Source: Deltaproteobacteria bacterium
GTDB lineage: Bacteria > Myxococcota_A > UBA796 > JAFGLY01
Length of the DNA stretch: 58,020 nucleotides
Assembly: GCA_016927815.1 (NCBI GenBank)
Contig: JAFGLY010000150.1
Span: 1 to 58,020 of the forward strand
Reading direction: 5' to 3'
Numbering within the stretch: position 1 is the first letter of the stretch; the number at the start of each line of letters is the position of its first letter. Below the pieces are notes generated by a model. That model searched no databases. It saw only the letters and a program-made list of their open reading frames with translations, and was not told the origin of the DNA. This document shows, piece after piece, positions 1 to 8,075 of this stretch. The translations under genes were made by a program, and so were the position numbers.

Positions 1-2
1 CG

Positions 3-578
3 TGCGACGGGCTCGACAACGACGGCGACGGGGAGGTGGACGAGGGCATGTCGGACGTGGACGGGGACGGCCTCTGCGACGACATCGACTTCGAGACCTG
101 CGACGGCGTGGACAACGACGGCGACGGCCACGTGGACGAGGGCTACATCGATGCCGACGGCGACGGCATCGCCGACTGTGTGGACGACGAAGAGTGCGAC
201 GGCATCGACAACGACGGCGACGGCAGCACCGACGAGGGCTACCCCGACACCGACAAGGACGGCATCGCCGATTGCGTGGAGGTCGAGGAGTGCGACGGGC
301 TCGACAACGACGGCGACGGCCTCGTGGACGAGGGCAGCCCCGACACCGACCTCGACGGGATCAAGGACTGCATCGACGTCGAGGAGTGCGACGGGCTCGA
401 CAACAACGGGGACGGCCTCGTTGACGAGGGCTTCGCGGACACCGACGGCGACGGCGCCGCGGACTGCATCGACGTCGAGACCTGCGACGGCGAGGACAAC
501 AACGGGGATGGTGTCGTGGACGAGGGTTTCGCCGACAGCGACGAGGACGGCATCGCCGACTGCATCGACGACGAAGAC
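3..578 (+). repeat. Six tandem 96-bp coding repeats
   Basis: The codon for the Cys of each CDG motif lies at 3, 99, 195, 291, 387 and 483, giving an exact 96-bp period with no length variation. The copies differ mostly at silent and conservative positions, so they have diverged but keep frame and length. More copies may lie left of the window. Confidence 0.9.
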
Positions 579-716
579 GACCTTCCCGTGGACGACACCG
601 GCGACGAGGATGGGGGGGAGGGCTGCGGCGGCTGCGCCTCCGGCGGCAGCCCCCAGGGAGCCGCCTGGCTCCTCGCGCTCGCGGGCCTCGCGCTGGTGCG
701 GCGGCGGCGGGAGTAG
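3..716 (+). CDS. MYXO-CTERM-type repeat protein (5' end outside window)
   Basis: Only the C-terminal 237 residues are in the window; the frame is open at the left edge. It consists of six 32-residue repeats of the form CDGxDNDGDGxxDEG followed by xDxDxDGIxDC, rich in Asp and Gly like calcium-binding thrombospondin type 3 or EF-hand-like loops. After a short acidic linker comes GCGGCASGGS, then a hydrophobic stretch of about 16 residues and a terminal RRRRE. That tripartite Cys/helix/Arg tail matches the MYXO-CTERM sorting signal of Myxococcota, so the protein is probably exported, processed by a rhomboid-like myxosortase and kept at the cell surface. The stop is TAG at 714-716. The function of the repeat part is unknown; surface calcium binding is an inference from the acidic loops. 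Confidence 0.85.
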   Translation, partial: CDGLDNDGDGEVDEGMSDVDGDGLCDDIDFETCDGVDNDGDGHVDEGYIDADGDGIADCVDDEECDGIDNDGDGSTDEGYPDTDKDGIADCVEVEECDGLDNDGDGLVDEGSPDTDLDGIKDCIDVEECDGLDNNGDGLVDEGFADTDGDGAADCIDVETCDGEDNNGDGVVDEGFADSDEDGIADCIDDEDDLPVDDTGDEDGGEGCGGCASGGSPQGAAWLLALAGLALVRRRRE

Positions 717-734
717 CGCCCCGGCCTCACCCCG

Positions 735-1619
735 TCAGGGAGCCTGGACGTCCTCCACCGCTTCGGAGGCCGGAGCCTCCGGTGGAGCGGGGGGAGTGTC
801 CGCCTCGGCGGGTGCGGCACGATCCGGAGCCTCCGGCAGCGTGGGATCGCAGAACAGGATGTACCAGCCCTTGGTGAACCGCCCGTCGGCATCCACCCAC
901 TCGGCGAACGCCGGGAGCTCCTTCTCGCCCTTCTGGCGCTCGCGCAGTTGGGGGACGGCCTGTTCCCGGCGGATGCACTCCCGGTACTGCTGCTCGCGCT
1001 CGGGGGTCATCGCCGCGAGCACCGCCTCGCGGCACTTCTCCATCCGACTCCGGCTGCCCCGCTCGCAGATGGTGAGGGCGGTGCTGGCCTTGAACTCGTC
1101 CCACCGGACGCTCACGGTCTCCCGCCGGGCGGCGGCGGTCTGGGCACGCGCCACGGTCGTCTCCTCCACCGCGATCTGGAGCCGCTCCGCGAGCTCCGTG
1201 CGCTCGGCCTCGGCCTCCTGGAGGGCGACCTTGAGCTGGCTCAGCTCCTGCTTGCGGGCTTCCAGCTCTTTCTTCAAGACGACGTTCTCCTGTGCCTTCT
1301 TCTCCAGGCGCGTGATCTCCTCCTCCCGGACCGCGATCTCCGTCCGGAGCGTCTCCACCCGGCTCTGCACCTCGATGAACCGCTCCCGCTCGCTGCCCTG
1401 CAGGGGCTCGCACTGGCCGTAGAGCTCGGCGTACTGCTTTTCCGAGGCTTGCAGGCGCTCCAGGAGTTCCTCCGGGGTCATGCCGAGGCGCGCCCGCTGG
1501 TCCCGCTCCAGCATGGCCCGGCCCACGACGAACCCCAGGGCCCCGCCCACGACGAGCGCCACCACGCCCACCACCCCCTGGATCACGAGGACCTGCCGCA
1601 TGGAGTAACTTGCTGTCAT
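735..1619 (-). CDS. Membrane-anchored coiled-coil protein of unknown function
   Basis: A 294-residue protein. The first seven residues precede a single hydrophobic segment at about 9-33 with small-residue packing (GVVGVVALVVGGALGFVVG), which looks like an uncleaved N-terminal anchor. Residues about 60-180 are charged and heptad-like, with long runs of Glu, Arg, Lys, Leu and Gln typical of a coiled coil. The tail is Pro/Ala/Glu-rich. The ATG at 1619 is preceded by GGAGG at good spacing. It is the last gene of the minus-strand series that begins at tadA and follows the amidase by 30 nt. No catalytic motif is visible. A structural or scaffold role in the envelope is possible but not shown. Confidence 0.75.
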   Translation of the reverse strand: MTASYSMRQVLVIQGVVGVVALVVGGALGFVVGRAMLERDQRARLGMTPEELLERLQASEKQYAELYGQCEPLQGSERERFIEVQSRVETLRTEIAVREEEITRLEKKAQENVVLKKELEARKQELSQLKVALQEAEAERTELAERLQIAVEETTVARAQTAAARRETVSVRWDEFKASTALTICERGSRSRMEKCREAVLAAMTPEREQQYRECIRREQAVPQLRERQKGEKELPAFAEWVDADGRFTKGWYILFCDPTLPEAPDRAAPAEADTPPAPPEAPASEAVEDVQAP

Positions 1620-1649
1620 GACGCCTCCGAAGTTCGCTTGACGGGTGTT

Positions 1650-3347
1650 CTACCGCAATGTGGGCGCACGGTCGAGATCGGACCTCTCCGGCGACGCATC
1701 GGCCAGCGGGTGGGAGGGAGGCGGCGGAATCGCGGCGAGACCGATGCGCTCCACGTGGGCCATCGCCGCCAGCACGCTCGCCTCGTCCCAGGCGTCGCCC
1801 ACGAACTGGAGGCCGACCGCCAGGCCCCGGCTCGTCCCCACCGGAACGGACCCCGCCGGAAGACCCGTGAGGTTGCCGAAGAAGGCGTAGCGGCACATGG
1901 CTCGCGTGCTGGCGCTGTCCTGCACGGCCACGCCGTCGAGCGTGAGGGGATGGGACGGCGCGAGCGTCCGCGTGGCCGGCAGCGCCAGCAGGTCCAGGTC
2001 CGCGAGGGTGGCCGCCGCGGCCCTCCGGAGAGCGGCACGGACCTGCAGGCCGAGCAGGTAGTCCCGCGCGCGGATCTGGCCCACCACGGCGAGAAGGACC
2101 TGGAGATCGTCGCCCATCGCGTCGAGATGCTGCCGGACGTCGTCCTGGAGGGCGCCCATGGTCTCCGTGGCGATCACGACGACCCCCAGCGCAGGGGCAT
2201 GGGCCAGGAGAGGCAGGGACACGGGGACGAGCCGCGCCCCCTCGGACTCCAGCGCCTGCAGGGCGGCCCTGCAGGGCCCGACCACGGCGTCGTCCGCATC
2301 CGCCCACTCGGCCTCGGGCACACCGATGCGAACCCCGGTCACGCCGCGGCCCAGCGCGGCCTCCCACCGAGCACCCGGATCGGGCAGATCGGGCGGCCTG
2401 AGCGCCGGCTCGTCGTCGGGGTCTGCCGTGGCCGCCAGGACGCCGAGAAGGTCCACGAGGTCCGCGGTGGAGGCGCCGATGGGACCGATGTGGGACATCG
2501 TGCCCGTCCCGAAGATGTCCCCCGTGCGGCCGACCCGACCGAAGGTCGGCTTGAGCCCGAAGATGCCCTGGAGGGCCGACGGCACGCGGATGGATCCGCC
2601 GCCGTCCGAGCCCACCGCCACGGGGGCGAGGCCCAGGGCCACCGCTGCCGCGGATCCGGTGGAGGATCCACCCCCCGCCCGGTCGGCGTCGCGGACGTTG
2701 CGCGGCATGCGCACGTGTGGGTTCCGGCCCACCGGGCACATGCCCCACTCCGTGGCGTGGGTCTTGCCCGGAAGCACGGCCCCGGAGGCGCGCAGGCACT
2801 TCACCGCGAAGGAATCCGTCGTGGCCGCGGTGGTGCGGTAGGCGGTGCCCCCCCCGGTGGGCAGACCCTTCATGTCGTGCTCGTCCTTGACGGGAACCGG
2901 GATGCCGTCCAGCGGGCCGAGCGACGCACCGGCGCGATACCGGAGGGCAGAGGTCCGAGCGGCCTCGCGTGCGCCCTCGAGATCGAGCGCGACGAAGGGG
3001 CTGTGCGTGGCCAGCCCCAGGTCGCGGGCCTCGAGTCGACCCACCAGGCGGTCCAACACCTCCTCGGGGTTCGACGTGCTCTCCAGGAAGGCGGCACGGA
3101 GGCGGCGCGCCGAGAGCGGGTGCGGGGGGGGTGGCCCGAGCCTCGCATCGGACCCCCGTCGGGGCGGCGCGCCCTCCAGGGGCCGCGCGGTGGCGTCCGG
3201 CGGGCGGTGGTGTTCCGCACCGAGCGCGAGGAGCGCGGGAATGCCGTACTCTCGCGCCATGGAGGACAGCAGCAGCCTGGCCACGGGGCCGCATCGTGCC
3301 GCTCGGGCGACGAAGCGGAGCGCGGATCCTTCGAGTCGCGTGGCCAT
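1650..3347 (-). CDS. Amidase signature family hydrolase
   Basis: A 565-residue enzyme of the amidase signature family, which hydrolyses amide or carbamoyl C-N bonds using a Ser-cisSer-Lys triad. The Lys is in PVPVK (K154), the Gly/Ser-rich signature is GGGSSTGSA (about 226-233), and the nucleophile is the Ser of GGGSIR (S252), followed by GLKPT. About 80 residues of N-terminal extension precede the catalytic core. The ATG at 3347 is chosen because AGGGAGG stands just upstream; a longer in-frame reading overlaps the neighbouring transferase gene. GatA is unlikely, since gatB and gatC are absent nearby and the extension is atypical. The substrate cannot be read from sequence; a fatty-acid amide or amino-acid amide hydrolase would fit equally. 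Confidence 0.88.
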   Translation of the reverse strand: MATRLEGSALRFVARAARCGPVARLLLSSMAREYGIPALLALGAEHHRPPDATARPLEGAPPRRGSDARLGPPPPHPLSARRLRAAFLESTSNPEEVLDRLVGRLEARDLGLATHSPFVALDLEGAREAARTSALRYRAGASLGPLDGIPVPVKDEHDMKGLPTGGGTAYRTTAATTDSFAVKCLRASGAVLPGKTHATEWGMCPVGRNPHVRMPRNVRDADRAGGGSSTGSAAAVALGLAPVAVGSDGGGSIRVPSALQGIFGLKPTFGRVGRTGDIFGTGTMSHIGPIGASTADLVDLLGVLAATADPDDEPALRPPDLPDPGARWEAALGRGVTGVRIGVPEAEWADADDAVVGPCRAALQALESEGARLVPVSLPLLAHAPALGVVVIATETMGALQDDVRQHLDAMGDDLQVLLAVVGQIRARDYLLGLQVRAALRRAAAATLADLDLLALPATRTLAPSHPLTLDGVAVQDSASTRAMCRYAFFGNLTGLPAGSVPVGTSRGLAVGLQFVGDAWDEASVLAAMAHVERIGLAAIPPPPSHPLADASPERSDLDRAPTLR

Positions 3348-3384
3348 GCATGCCTCCCTTGAGCCCTGGAACGCCGGACGGCCG

Positions 3385-4404
3385 TCATCCGACGGACAAC
3401 ACGCCTCCGTCGTGGACGACGACCCGCTCGAGGGCCGATCCGGGTTCGACCTCCACGCCGTCCCAGACGACGGAGCGGGCGAGGCGGGCACGCACCCTCA
3501 CCCGCGCGCCGTCTCCGATCACCACCCACGGCCCCACGGTGGCTCCCGCTTCCACGAGCGCCCCGGGTCCGATCCAGTAGGGGGGGATCAGGACCGCGCC
3601 CGAGGCCAGGTCGCACGCACCGGTCCCGCCGGACGTGCCGTCCGGGGAGGCCCAGGCCGCCGCGATTCGGCGGGGGTCCACCGGGAGCCGCAACCGTCCC
3701 GCGAGGGCGTCCATGCAGGCATCGATGTAGGAGGCCGGATGCCCGACGTCCCTCCACGTCCCCTCGTGGAGGCTGGCGCGGACCCGTCCGAGAGGCACCA
3801 GGGCCTTGTAGGCCGTGCGGACGATGCAGGACGGACGGCCCGAGGGGACGTACCGCAGCGCCCGACGGCGTAGGGCGTGGATGCCCGTGAAGTGGGTGTC
3901 CAGCGGCGTGTCCATCCCCTCGATCCGCGCCACGTCCGCCAGGCGGGCCACCACGCCTGCGGCATCCATGGCGACCACGCCCAGGCGAGCGGCGTCGGGG
4001 GACCGGTACAGGAGCATGGCGGCATCCACGCCCTCCTGGGCGACCATGGCGAGGAGCGCCCCCAGGTCGGCGTCGCACAGCACGTCCCCGTTCACCACCG
4101 CGAACGGATCGTCGAGGACGTCCAGGGCTGCGCGCAGCCCTCCCCCGGTGCCCAGGATCTCGGGACGCTCGACCTGCAGGTGGACGCGGGCGGCCGTCTG
4201 CCGCTCCACGAAGGCCGCCACCTGGTCCGGGAGGTGATGCGCGTTCACCACGACGTCGCGGATGCCGTGGCGGGCGCAGAGGGCCAGGGCCTGCCCGAGG
4301 GGGGTGATGCCGCACACCGGGAGGAGGGGCTTCGGACGGTGGAACGTGAGCGGCCTCAAGCGCGTGCCGAGCCCGGCCGCGAGGACGAAGGCTCGGGCAG
4401 ACAC
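3385..4404 (-). CDS. Nucleotidyltransferase (sugar-phosphate NTP transferase family)
   Basis: A 339-residue protein starting at GTG. The N-terminal Rossmann-like domain opens with the nucleotide-binding motif AAGLGTRLRPLT and has KP in RPKPLLPV, the pattern of mannose-1-phosphate guanylyltransferases, MurNAc-1-P uridylyltransferase (MurU) and glucose-1-P thymidylyltransferases. VNGDVL is the metal-binding Asp region. Residues about 250-339 resemble a left-handed beta-helix with hexapeptide-like turns. It lies 6 nt downstream of recR and 37 nt upstream of the amidase, so it is probably cotranscribed. It probably makes an NDP-sugar for envelope or glycoconjugate synthesis; which sugar and nucleotide is not decidable here. 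Confidence 0.87.
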   Translation of the reverse strand: MSARAFVLAAGLGTRLRPLTFHRPKPLLPVCGITPLGQALALCARHGIRDVVVNAHHLPDQVAAFVERQTAARVHLQVERPEILGTGGGLRAALDVLDDPFAVVNGDVLCDADLGALLAMVAQEGVDAAMLLYRSPDAARLGVVAMDAAGVVARLADVARIEGMDTPLDTHFTGIHALRRRALRYVPSGRPSCIVRTAYKALVPLGRVRASLHEGTWRDVGHPASYIDACMDALAGRLRLPVDPRRIAAAWASPDGTSGGTGACDLASGAVLIPPYWIGPGALVEAGATVGPWVVIGDGARVRVRARLARSVVWDGVEVEPGSALERVVVHDGGVLSVG

Positions 4405-4410
4405 GCGCGC

Positions 4411-5004
4411 CTACAGTTCCCGCCGGTTCTGAACCGCGCGGGCGAGGCTGGCCCGATCCGCGTACTCGATCTCGGTCCCCACCGGGATCCCGTGGGCGAG
4501 GCGGGTCACCCGGAGACCCAGAGGCTTGAGCAGACGGGCGAGGTAGAGCGCAGTGGCGTCCCCCTCGACGTCGGGATCCGTGGCCAGCACGACCTCCCGG
4601 ACCCCTCCGCCCTCGAGCCGCTTGAGGAGCGCCGCGATGCGCAGATCCTCGGGCAGCACGCCGTCCAAGGGACTCACGGCTCCGTGGAGCACGTGGTAGC
4701 GGCCGGAAAAGGCACCGCCTCGTTCGATGGCGGCGACGTCCTGGGGATGTTCCACCACGCAGATCAGGCTGGAATCGCGATGTTCGTCCCGGCAGCGGCT
4801 GCAGGGCGTGCGGGTGCTCACGTCGCAGCACACCTCGCACTCCACCACGTTCCGCCTCAGCTCCACCAGCGCCGCGGCGATCTCCTCCGCCACCTCGGGG
4901 GGCATGCGCAGGAGCCAGTAGGCCAGGCGGGTCGCGGTGCGCTCCCCCACACCCGGAAACCGGGCCAGGGCGGCCACGCAACGCTGGAGGGGATCCGCGG
5001 GCAC
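4411..5004 (-). CDS. recR: Recombination mediator protein RecR
   Basis: A 197-residue protein, the usual length of RecR, which acts with RecF and RecO to load RecA at single-strand gaps. It has the N-terminal helix-hairpin-helix (FPGVGERTATRLAYWLL), a Cys4 zinc finger (CEVCCDVSTRTPCSRC), and the Toprim domain with DPDVEGDATA and the usual ICVVE strand. The GTG at 5004 is chosen: GGAG lies at normal spacing and the start sits 17 nt after the ybaB stop. A longer open frame runs upstream through ybaB and dnaX but is only a shadow there. It is part of the dnaX-ybaB-recR cluster. Confidence 0.96.
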   Translation of the reverse strand: MPADPLQRCVAALARFPGVGERTATRLAYWLLRMPPEVAEEIAAALVELRRNVVECEVCCDVSTRTPCSRCRDEHRDSSLICVVEHPQDVAAIERGGAFSGRYHVLHGAVSPLDGVLPEDLRIAALLKRLEGGGVREVVLATDPDVEGDATALYLARLLKPLGLRVTRLAHGIPVGTEIEYADRASLARAVQNRREL

Positions 5005-5021
5005 TTCGGCTCCAGGGGCCC

Positions 5022-5324
5022 TTAGGGCAGTTGCGAGGACCCGAGGCCCGCCAGCCGGGCCGCCATGGCCTCCCGAGCCCGGCGCAGGGCGTCGTTTGCC
5101 GCCGCGGCCACGAGATCCTCCAAGAGTTCGGGATCCGAGAGGGCCCCCGGATCGATGCGTACGCGCACGAGTTCGCCGGCGGCGTTGGCCGTCACGGTGA
5201 CCATGCCGGCCCCGGCCTGGCCTTCGGCCTCGGTCCGGGCGGCATCGGCCTGCATCTCCTGGAGCCGGCGTGCCATGTCTCCCATGGCCGTGCCCAGCTT
5301 GTCGAAGTCGAACGGCTCGCTCAT
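5022..5324 (-). CDS. ybaB: YbaB/EbfC family nucleoid-associated protein
   Basis: A 100-residue protein beginning MSEPFDFDKLGTAMGDMARRLQ, with the family pattern of an N-terminal helix, a central beta-sheet (GMVTVTANAAGELVRVRIDP) and a C-terminal helix (LEDLVAAAANDALRRA). Members form tweezer-shaped dimers that bind DNA and affect nucleoid organisation. Its ATG overlaps the dnaX TGA in an ATGA arrangement, indicating translational coupling, and recR follows. Confidence 0.95.
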   Translation of the reverse strand: MSEPFDFDKLGTAMGDMARRLQEMQADAARTEAEGQAGAGMVTVTANAAGELVRVRIDPGALSDPELLEDLVAAAANDALRRAREAMAARLAGLGSSQLP

Positions 5325-7072
5325 CGCTCCTCCTCTTCCGTACAGAGAACGTCCACCAGCGTGGCTCCGAGGTCCCGCGCCAGCTTCTCGATGCGGGGAT
5401 CGGCGCGCACCGCCTGCTGGACGGCCGTGTCCCTCTCGGCCCGCTCACGCTGCCGCCGCTCGGACCGGGTGGGCGGGCCGCCCGCCGGTCGAACCTGGCT
5501 CTCCACGCGCCGGAGGCCGGAGAAGGCCGCGTCCAGGACAGGCCGGAGCTCGGGTGCAAGCAGCCGGTCTCGGCCGTGGGTGTGGTGGAATGCCGAGGAG
5601 AAACCCACCCGGAGCACGCCCTCGTCGAAGCCCAGGACCGCGCTGTGGTCGAGAAGGTCGGCCCACGCCGAGTCCTCCGGCAGGACGTCCAGGACGGCCT
5701 CCCAGCGCCCAGGGACATCCAGGACCTGCGCGATGGACGGGAGAGGCAGCGGATCGGTCCGTGCAGGCGAGACCGGGGAGGCCGGGCGCATGGGGGCCGG
5801 CGGAGGCGGGGAGATCGGGCGGGAGGGCGGGGGGGCGGATCGACCGGCAACGGGCGGTTGGGGCACAGCGTCCCGGAACGACTCGGGCAGGCGACGCCCT
5901 GCGACACCCGGCGCGTGTCCGGCCTGCCTCAGGCGGCGATCCAGATCCTCAAGCCGAGCCATCACCCGGTCCAGACCCTCCTGGGGCCGGGTGCTGGCGA
6001 GCCGGGCCACGGCCATCTCCAGCACCTGGCGGGGCTCGGCGGCCCGGGCCACCCGGTCGTGGACCTCGAGGAGCACGTCGAACCAGCGGGCGAACACGTC
6101 CGCGGAGAGCCCCTCGACGATGGCCCGGAGCTGCTCCACCTCCTCGTCCGACGCGTCGAGGTATCGCCGATGGTCGGGGGCGAGGGCCACCAGGGCCGCG
6201 TTGCGGAGGAGATCGAGCAGTTCCGCCGTGAACTGTCCGATCTCGTAGCCGTACTCGTGTACGCTGGCGATGGCGTCCAGGCAACGCGCCGGTTCCCCCC
6301 GCACCAGGCCCCGGAGCATGTCGAACAGCAACGAACGGTCCACGAGCCCGAGGAGATCCGTGACCTGGGCGTCCCCCACCTCCACGCCGCTGAACGCGAT
6401 GACCTGGTCCAACAGGCTCTGGGCGTCCCGCATGGAGCCGTCGCCCGCGCGGGCCACCAGGCGCAACGCCGTGTCGGATACCTGGATCCCCTCGGCATCG
6501 GCGATCTGGCGAAGCCGCTCCACCACGGGTCCCACGGGGATGCGCTTGAAGTCGAACCGCTGGACCCGGGAGAGGATGGTCTCCGGGATCTTCTGGGGCT
6601 CGGTGGTGGCGAACACGAAGACCACGTGGGGCGGGGGCTCCTCGAGCGTCTTGAGGAGGGCGTTGAACGCCGGCCTCGTGAGCATGTGGACCTCGTCGAT
6701 GATGTAGATCCGGTAGCGCCCCATGCTGGGCATGTACCGGACCCCCTCACGGAGCTCCCGGACGTCGTCCACGGAGTTGTTGCTCGCCCCGTCGATCTCC
6801 ACCACGTCGGGGCAGGAGCCCGCGAGGATGGATCGGCAGAGCACGCACCGACCGCACGGATCGGGCGTGGGTCCCTCCTCGCACTCCAGGGCCCTTGCGA
6901 GCACGCGGGCGGCCGAGGTCTTCCCCACACCCCGAGATCCGGTGAAGAGGTAGGCGTGGTGGATGCGCCCCAGCTCGATGGCGTTCCTCAAGGTACGCGT
7001 GACGTGGCGCTGCCCCACGATCTCGTCGAAGGTCGTGGGGCGCCATTTCCGGGCGATGGCGAGGTAGGTCAT
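5321..7072 (-). CDS. dnaX: DNA polymerase III subunit gamma/tau
   Basis: A 583-residue clamp-loader ATPase. Walker A is GSRGVGKT (45-52), the zinc module is Cys64/Cys73/Cys76/Cys79, Walker B is DEVHM (126-130), and ATTEPQKIPETILSRVQRF carries sensor 1 and the SRC-type arginine-finger motif. Domain III follows to about 360. A Pro/Ala-rich linker (about 400-450) leads to a tau-like C-terminal domain. The ATG at 7072 is preferred over one 36 nt upstream because it gives the conserved start MTYLAIARKWRP. No A-rich slippery site for a programmed frameshift is apparent. It lies directly downstream of the SRP RNA. Confidence 0.96.
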   Translation of the reverse strand: MTYLAIARKWRPTTFDEIVGQRHVTRTLRNAIELGRIHHAYLFTGSRGVGKTSAARVLARALECEEGPTPDPCGRCVLCRSILAGSCPDVVEIDGASNNSVDDVRELREGVRYMPSMGRYRIYIIDEVHMLTRPAFNALLKTLEEPPPHVVFVFATTEPQKIPETILSRVQRFDFKRIPVGPVVERLRQIADAEGIQVSDTALRLVARAGDGSMRDAQSLLDQVIAFSGVEVGDAQVTDLLGLVDRSLLFDMLRGLVRGEPARCLDAIASVHEYGYEIGQFTAELLDLLRNAALVALAPDHRRYLDASDEEVEQLRAIVEGLSADVFARWFDVLLEVHDRVARAAEPRQVLEMAVARLASTRPQEGLDRVMARLEDLDRRLRQAGHAPGVAGRRLPESFRDAVPQPPVAGRSAPPPSRPISPPPPAPMRPASPVSPARTDPLPLPSIAQVLDVPGRWEAVLDVLPEDSAWADLLDHSAVLGFDEGVLRVGFSSAFHHTHGRDRLLAPELRPVLDAAFSGLRRVESQVRPAGGPPTRSERRQRERAERDTAVQQAVRADPRIEKLARDLGATLVDVLCTEEEER

Positions 7073-7113
7073 CCGCCGCTTCCAGGGGGTAGCCCCCGCA
7101 TCATACACGTTGT

Positions 7114-7234
7114 GGCGGGGGGTGATGGCCGGGCACCCCCGCCGACCTCCGGGGATCCGCTACCGTTGCTTCCTTCCGGACCTGGCGGGATTCACGGACC
7201 CGGAGCCGGCAGGACCCGGCCATCACCGCCCGCC
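7114..7234 (-). ncRNA. ffs: Signal recognition particle RNA (4.5S-type)
   Basis: The minus strand carries the near-invariant SRP core CAGGTCCGGAAGGAAGCA (plus 7167-7184) with the GGAA tetraloop and the asymmetric internal loop around GTGAATCCCGCCAGG and AACGGTAGCGG. The ends pair well: GGTGATGGCCGGG (plus 7215-7227) with CCCGGCCATCACC (plus 7121-7133), extended by GGCGGG/CCCGCC. That closes a single hairpin of about 121 nt, close to the 114 nt of the E. coli RNA. With Ffh it targets nascent membrane and secreted proteins to FtsY. Ends are set from the helix, so a few nucleotides of error are possible. Confidence 0.95.
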
Positions 7235-7248
7235 GCACCCCCGCGGGG

Positions 7249-7338
7249 CGGAGAGGGTGGGAGTCGAACCCACGGTGAGGTTTATTGCCCCACACGGCAT
7301 TTCCAGTGCCGCACCTTCGGCCACTCGGTCACCTCTCC
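7249..7338 (-). tRNA. tRNA-Ser(GGA)
   Basis: A 90-nt class II tRNA read on the minus strand. The acceptor stem is GGAGAGG/CCTCTCC with discriminator G, the D arm is GACCGAGTGG, the anticodon loop CTGGAAA gives anticodon GGA, a long variable arm follows, and the T loop is GGTTCGACTCC. It decodes UCC/UCU. The 3' CCA is not encoded (CCC follows), so CCA must be added enzymatically. Confidence 0.96.
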
Positions 7339-7365
7339 AGGATCCTGCGGGCTGTGGGCGAGAGG

Positions 7366-7452
7366 CGGAGAGGGTGGGATTCGAACCCACGGTGAGCGAA
7401 CGCCCACAGTAGATTTCGAGTCTACCGCCTTCGACCACTCGGCCACCTCTCC
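7366..7452 (-). tRNA. tRNA-Ser(CGA)
   Basis: An 87-nt class II tRNA on the minus strand. The acceptor stem is GGAGAGG/CCTCTCC with discriminator G, the D arm is GGCCGAGTGG, the anticodon loop CTCGAAA gives anticodon CGA for UCG, and it has a long variable arm and T loop GGTTCGAATCC. It begins 1 nt after the tadA stop, so the tRNA is probably cut out of a tadA-containing transcript. It is nearly identical to the neighbouring tRNA-Ser(GGA) outside the anticodon and variable arms, which suggests tandem duplication. No CCA is encoded. Confidence 0.96.
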
Positions 7453-7453
7453 G

Positions 7454-7921
7454 TCATGCGTTCCGGGCACGGATGTCTCGGAAGAAGGCGCTCAACAGCT
7501 CTGCGGACGCGTCTGCCTCCACCCCTCCAATCACCTCGAAGCGGTGGTTGAGCGCCGGAATCGCGGACAGGTCGCCCACGGATCCGAGGAACCCGCCCTT
7601 GGGGTCTGCGGCACCGAAGACGCACCGCTCCACCCGCGCCAGCACCATCGCCCCGGCGCACATGGCGCAGGGTTCGAGGGTGACGTAGAGCGTACACCCT
7701 TCGAGGCGCCAGGAGCCCATGACCGCGGCCGCGGCCCGAATGGCGAGCAACTCGGCGTGCGCGGTGGGGTCCTGATCCGCCTCGCGGCGGTTGGACGCGC
7801 CGGCGAGGACGCGGTCGCCGTGCACCACGACGGCGCCGACGGGGACCTCGCCTCGGGCCCCGGCTTCTCGGGCCAGCGAGAGCGCCTCCTCCATGAAGCG
7901 TCGTTCGTACCCGGATGTCAT
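7454..7921 (-). CDS. tadA: tRNA-specific adenosine deaminase TadA
   Basis: A 155-residue zinc deaminase that converts A34 to inosine in tRNA-Arg(ACG). It has the catalytic HAE motif (H55, E57) and the second zinc motif PCAMC (84-88), with the family GALxxAR-like context before it. It is the first gene of a minus-strand series with two tRNA-Ser genes, the SRP RNA and dnaX. The stop is only 1 nt from the 5' end of tRNA-Ser(CGA). The 154-nt gap to the divergent lipoprotein gene must hold its promoter. A free cytosine or guanine deaminase would look similar, but the length and neighbourhood favour TadA. Confidence 0.94.
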   Translation of the reverse strand: MTSGYERRFMEEALSLAREAGARGEVPVGAVVVHGDRVLAGASNRREADQDPTAHAELLAIRAAAAVMGSWRLEGCTLYVTLEPCAMCAGAMVLARVERCVFGAADPKGGFLGSVGDLSAIPALNHRFEVIGGVEADASAELLSAFFRDIRARNA

Positions 7922-8015
7922 TCGTTCGCCCGGTCAAAGAACGCACCCGGCTCCATGCCGGGCCGGACGCCCCTCTATGCGCCACCCCCAGGGGTGTCAA
8001 CGCACGGCGCTGGCC

Positions 8016-8044
8016 TTGACCGGCGCGGAGGCCCGGTCTATCTA
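8016..8044 (+). promoter_or_regulatory. Candidate sigma-70-type promoter for the 8076 lipoprotein gene
   Basis: TTGACC (8016-8021), a 17-nt spacer and TATCTA (8039-8044) place a start near 8051, about 25 nt before the ATG. It lies in the divergent gap between tadA and the lipoprotein gene. Confidence 0.5.
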
Positions 8045-8075
8045 GACGCGACGTCCGCCGGGCATCGAGGTCTCC

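Noticed and set aside
4411-5907. recR read as a 498-residue protein
   Set aside because: The upstream part overlaps ybaB and dnaX in another frame; GTG 5004 gives the standard 197 residues.
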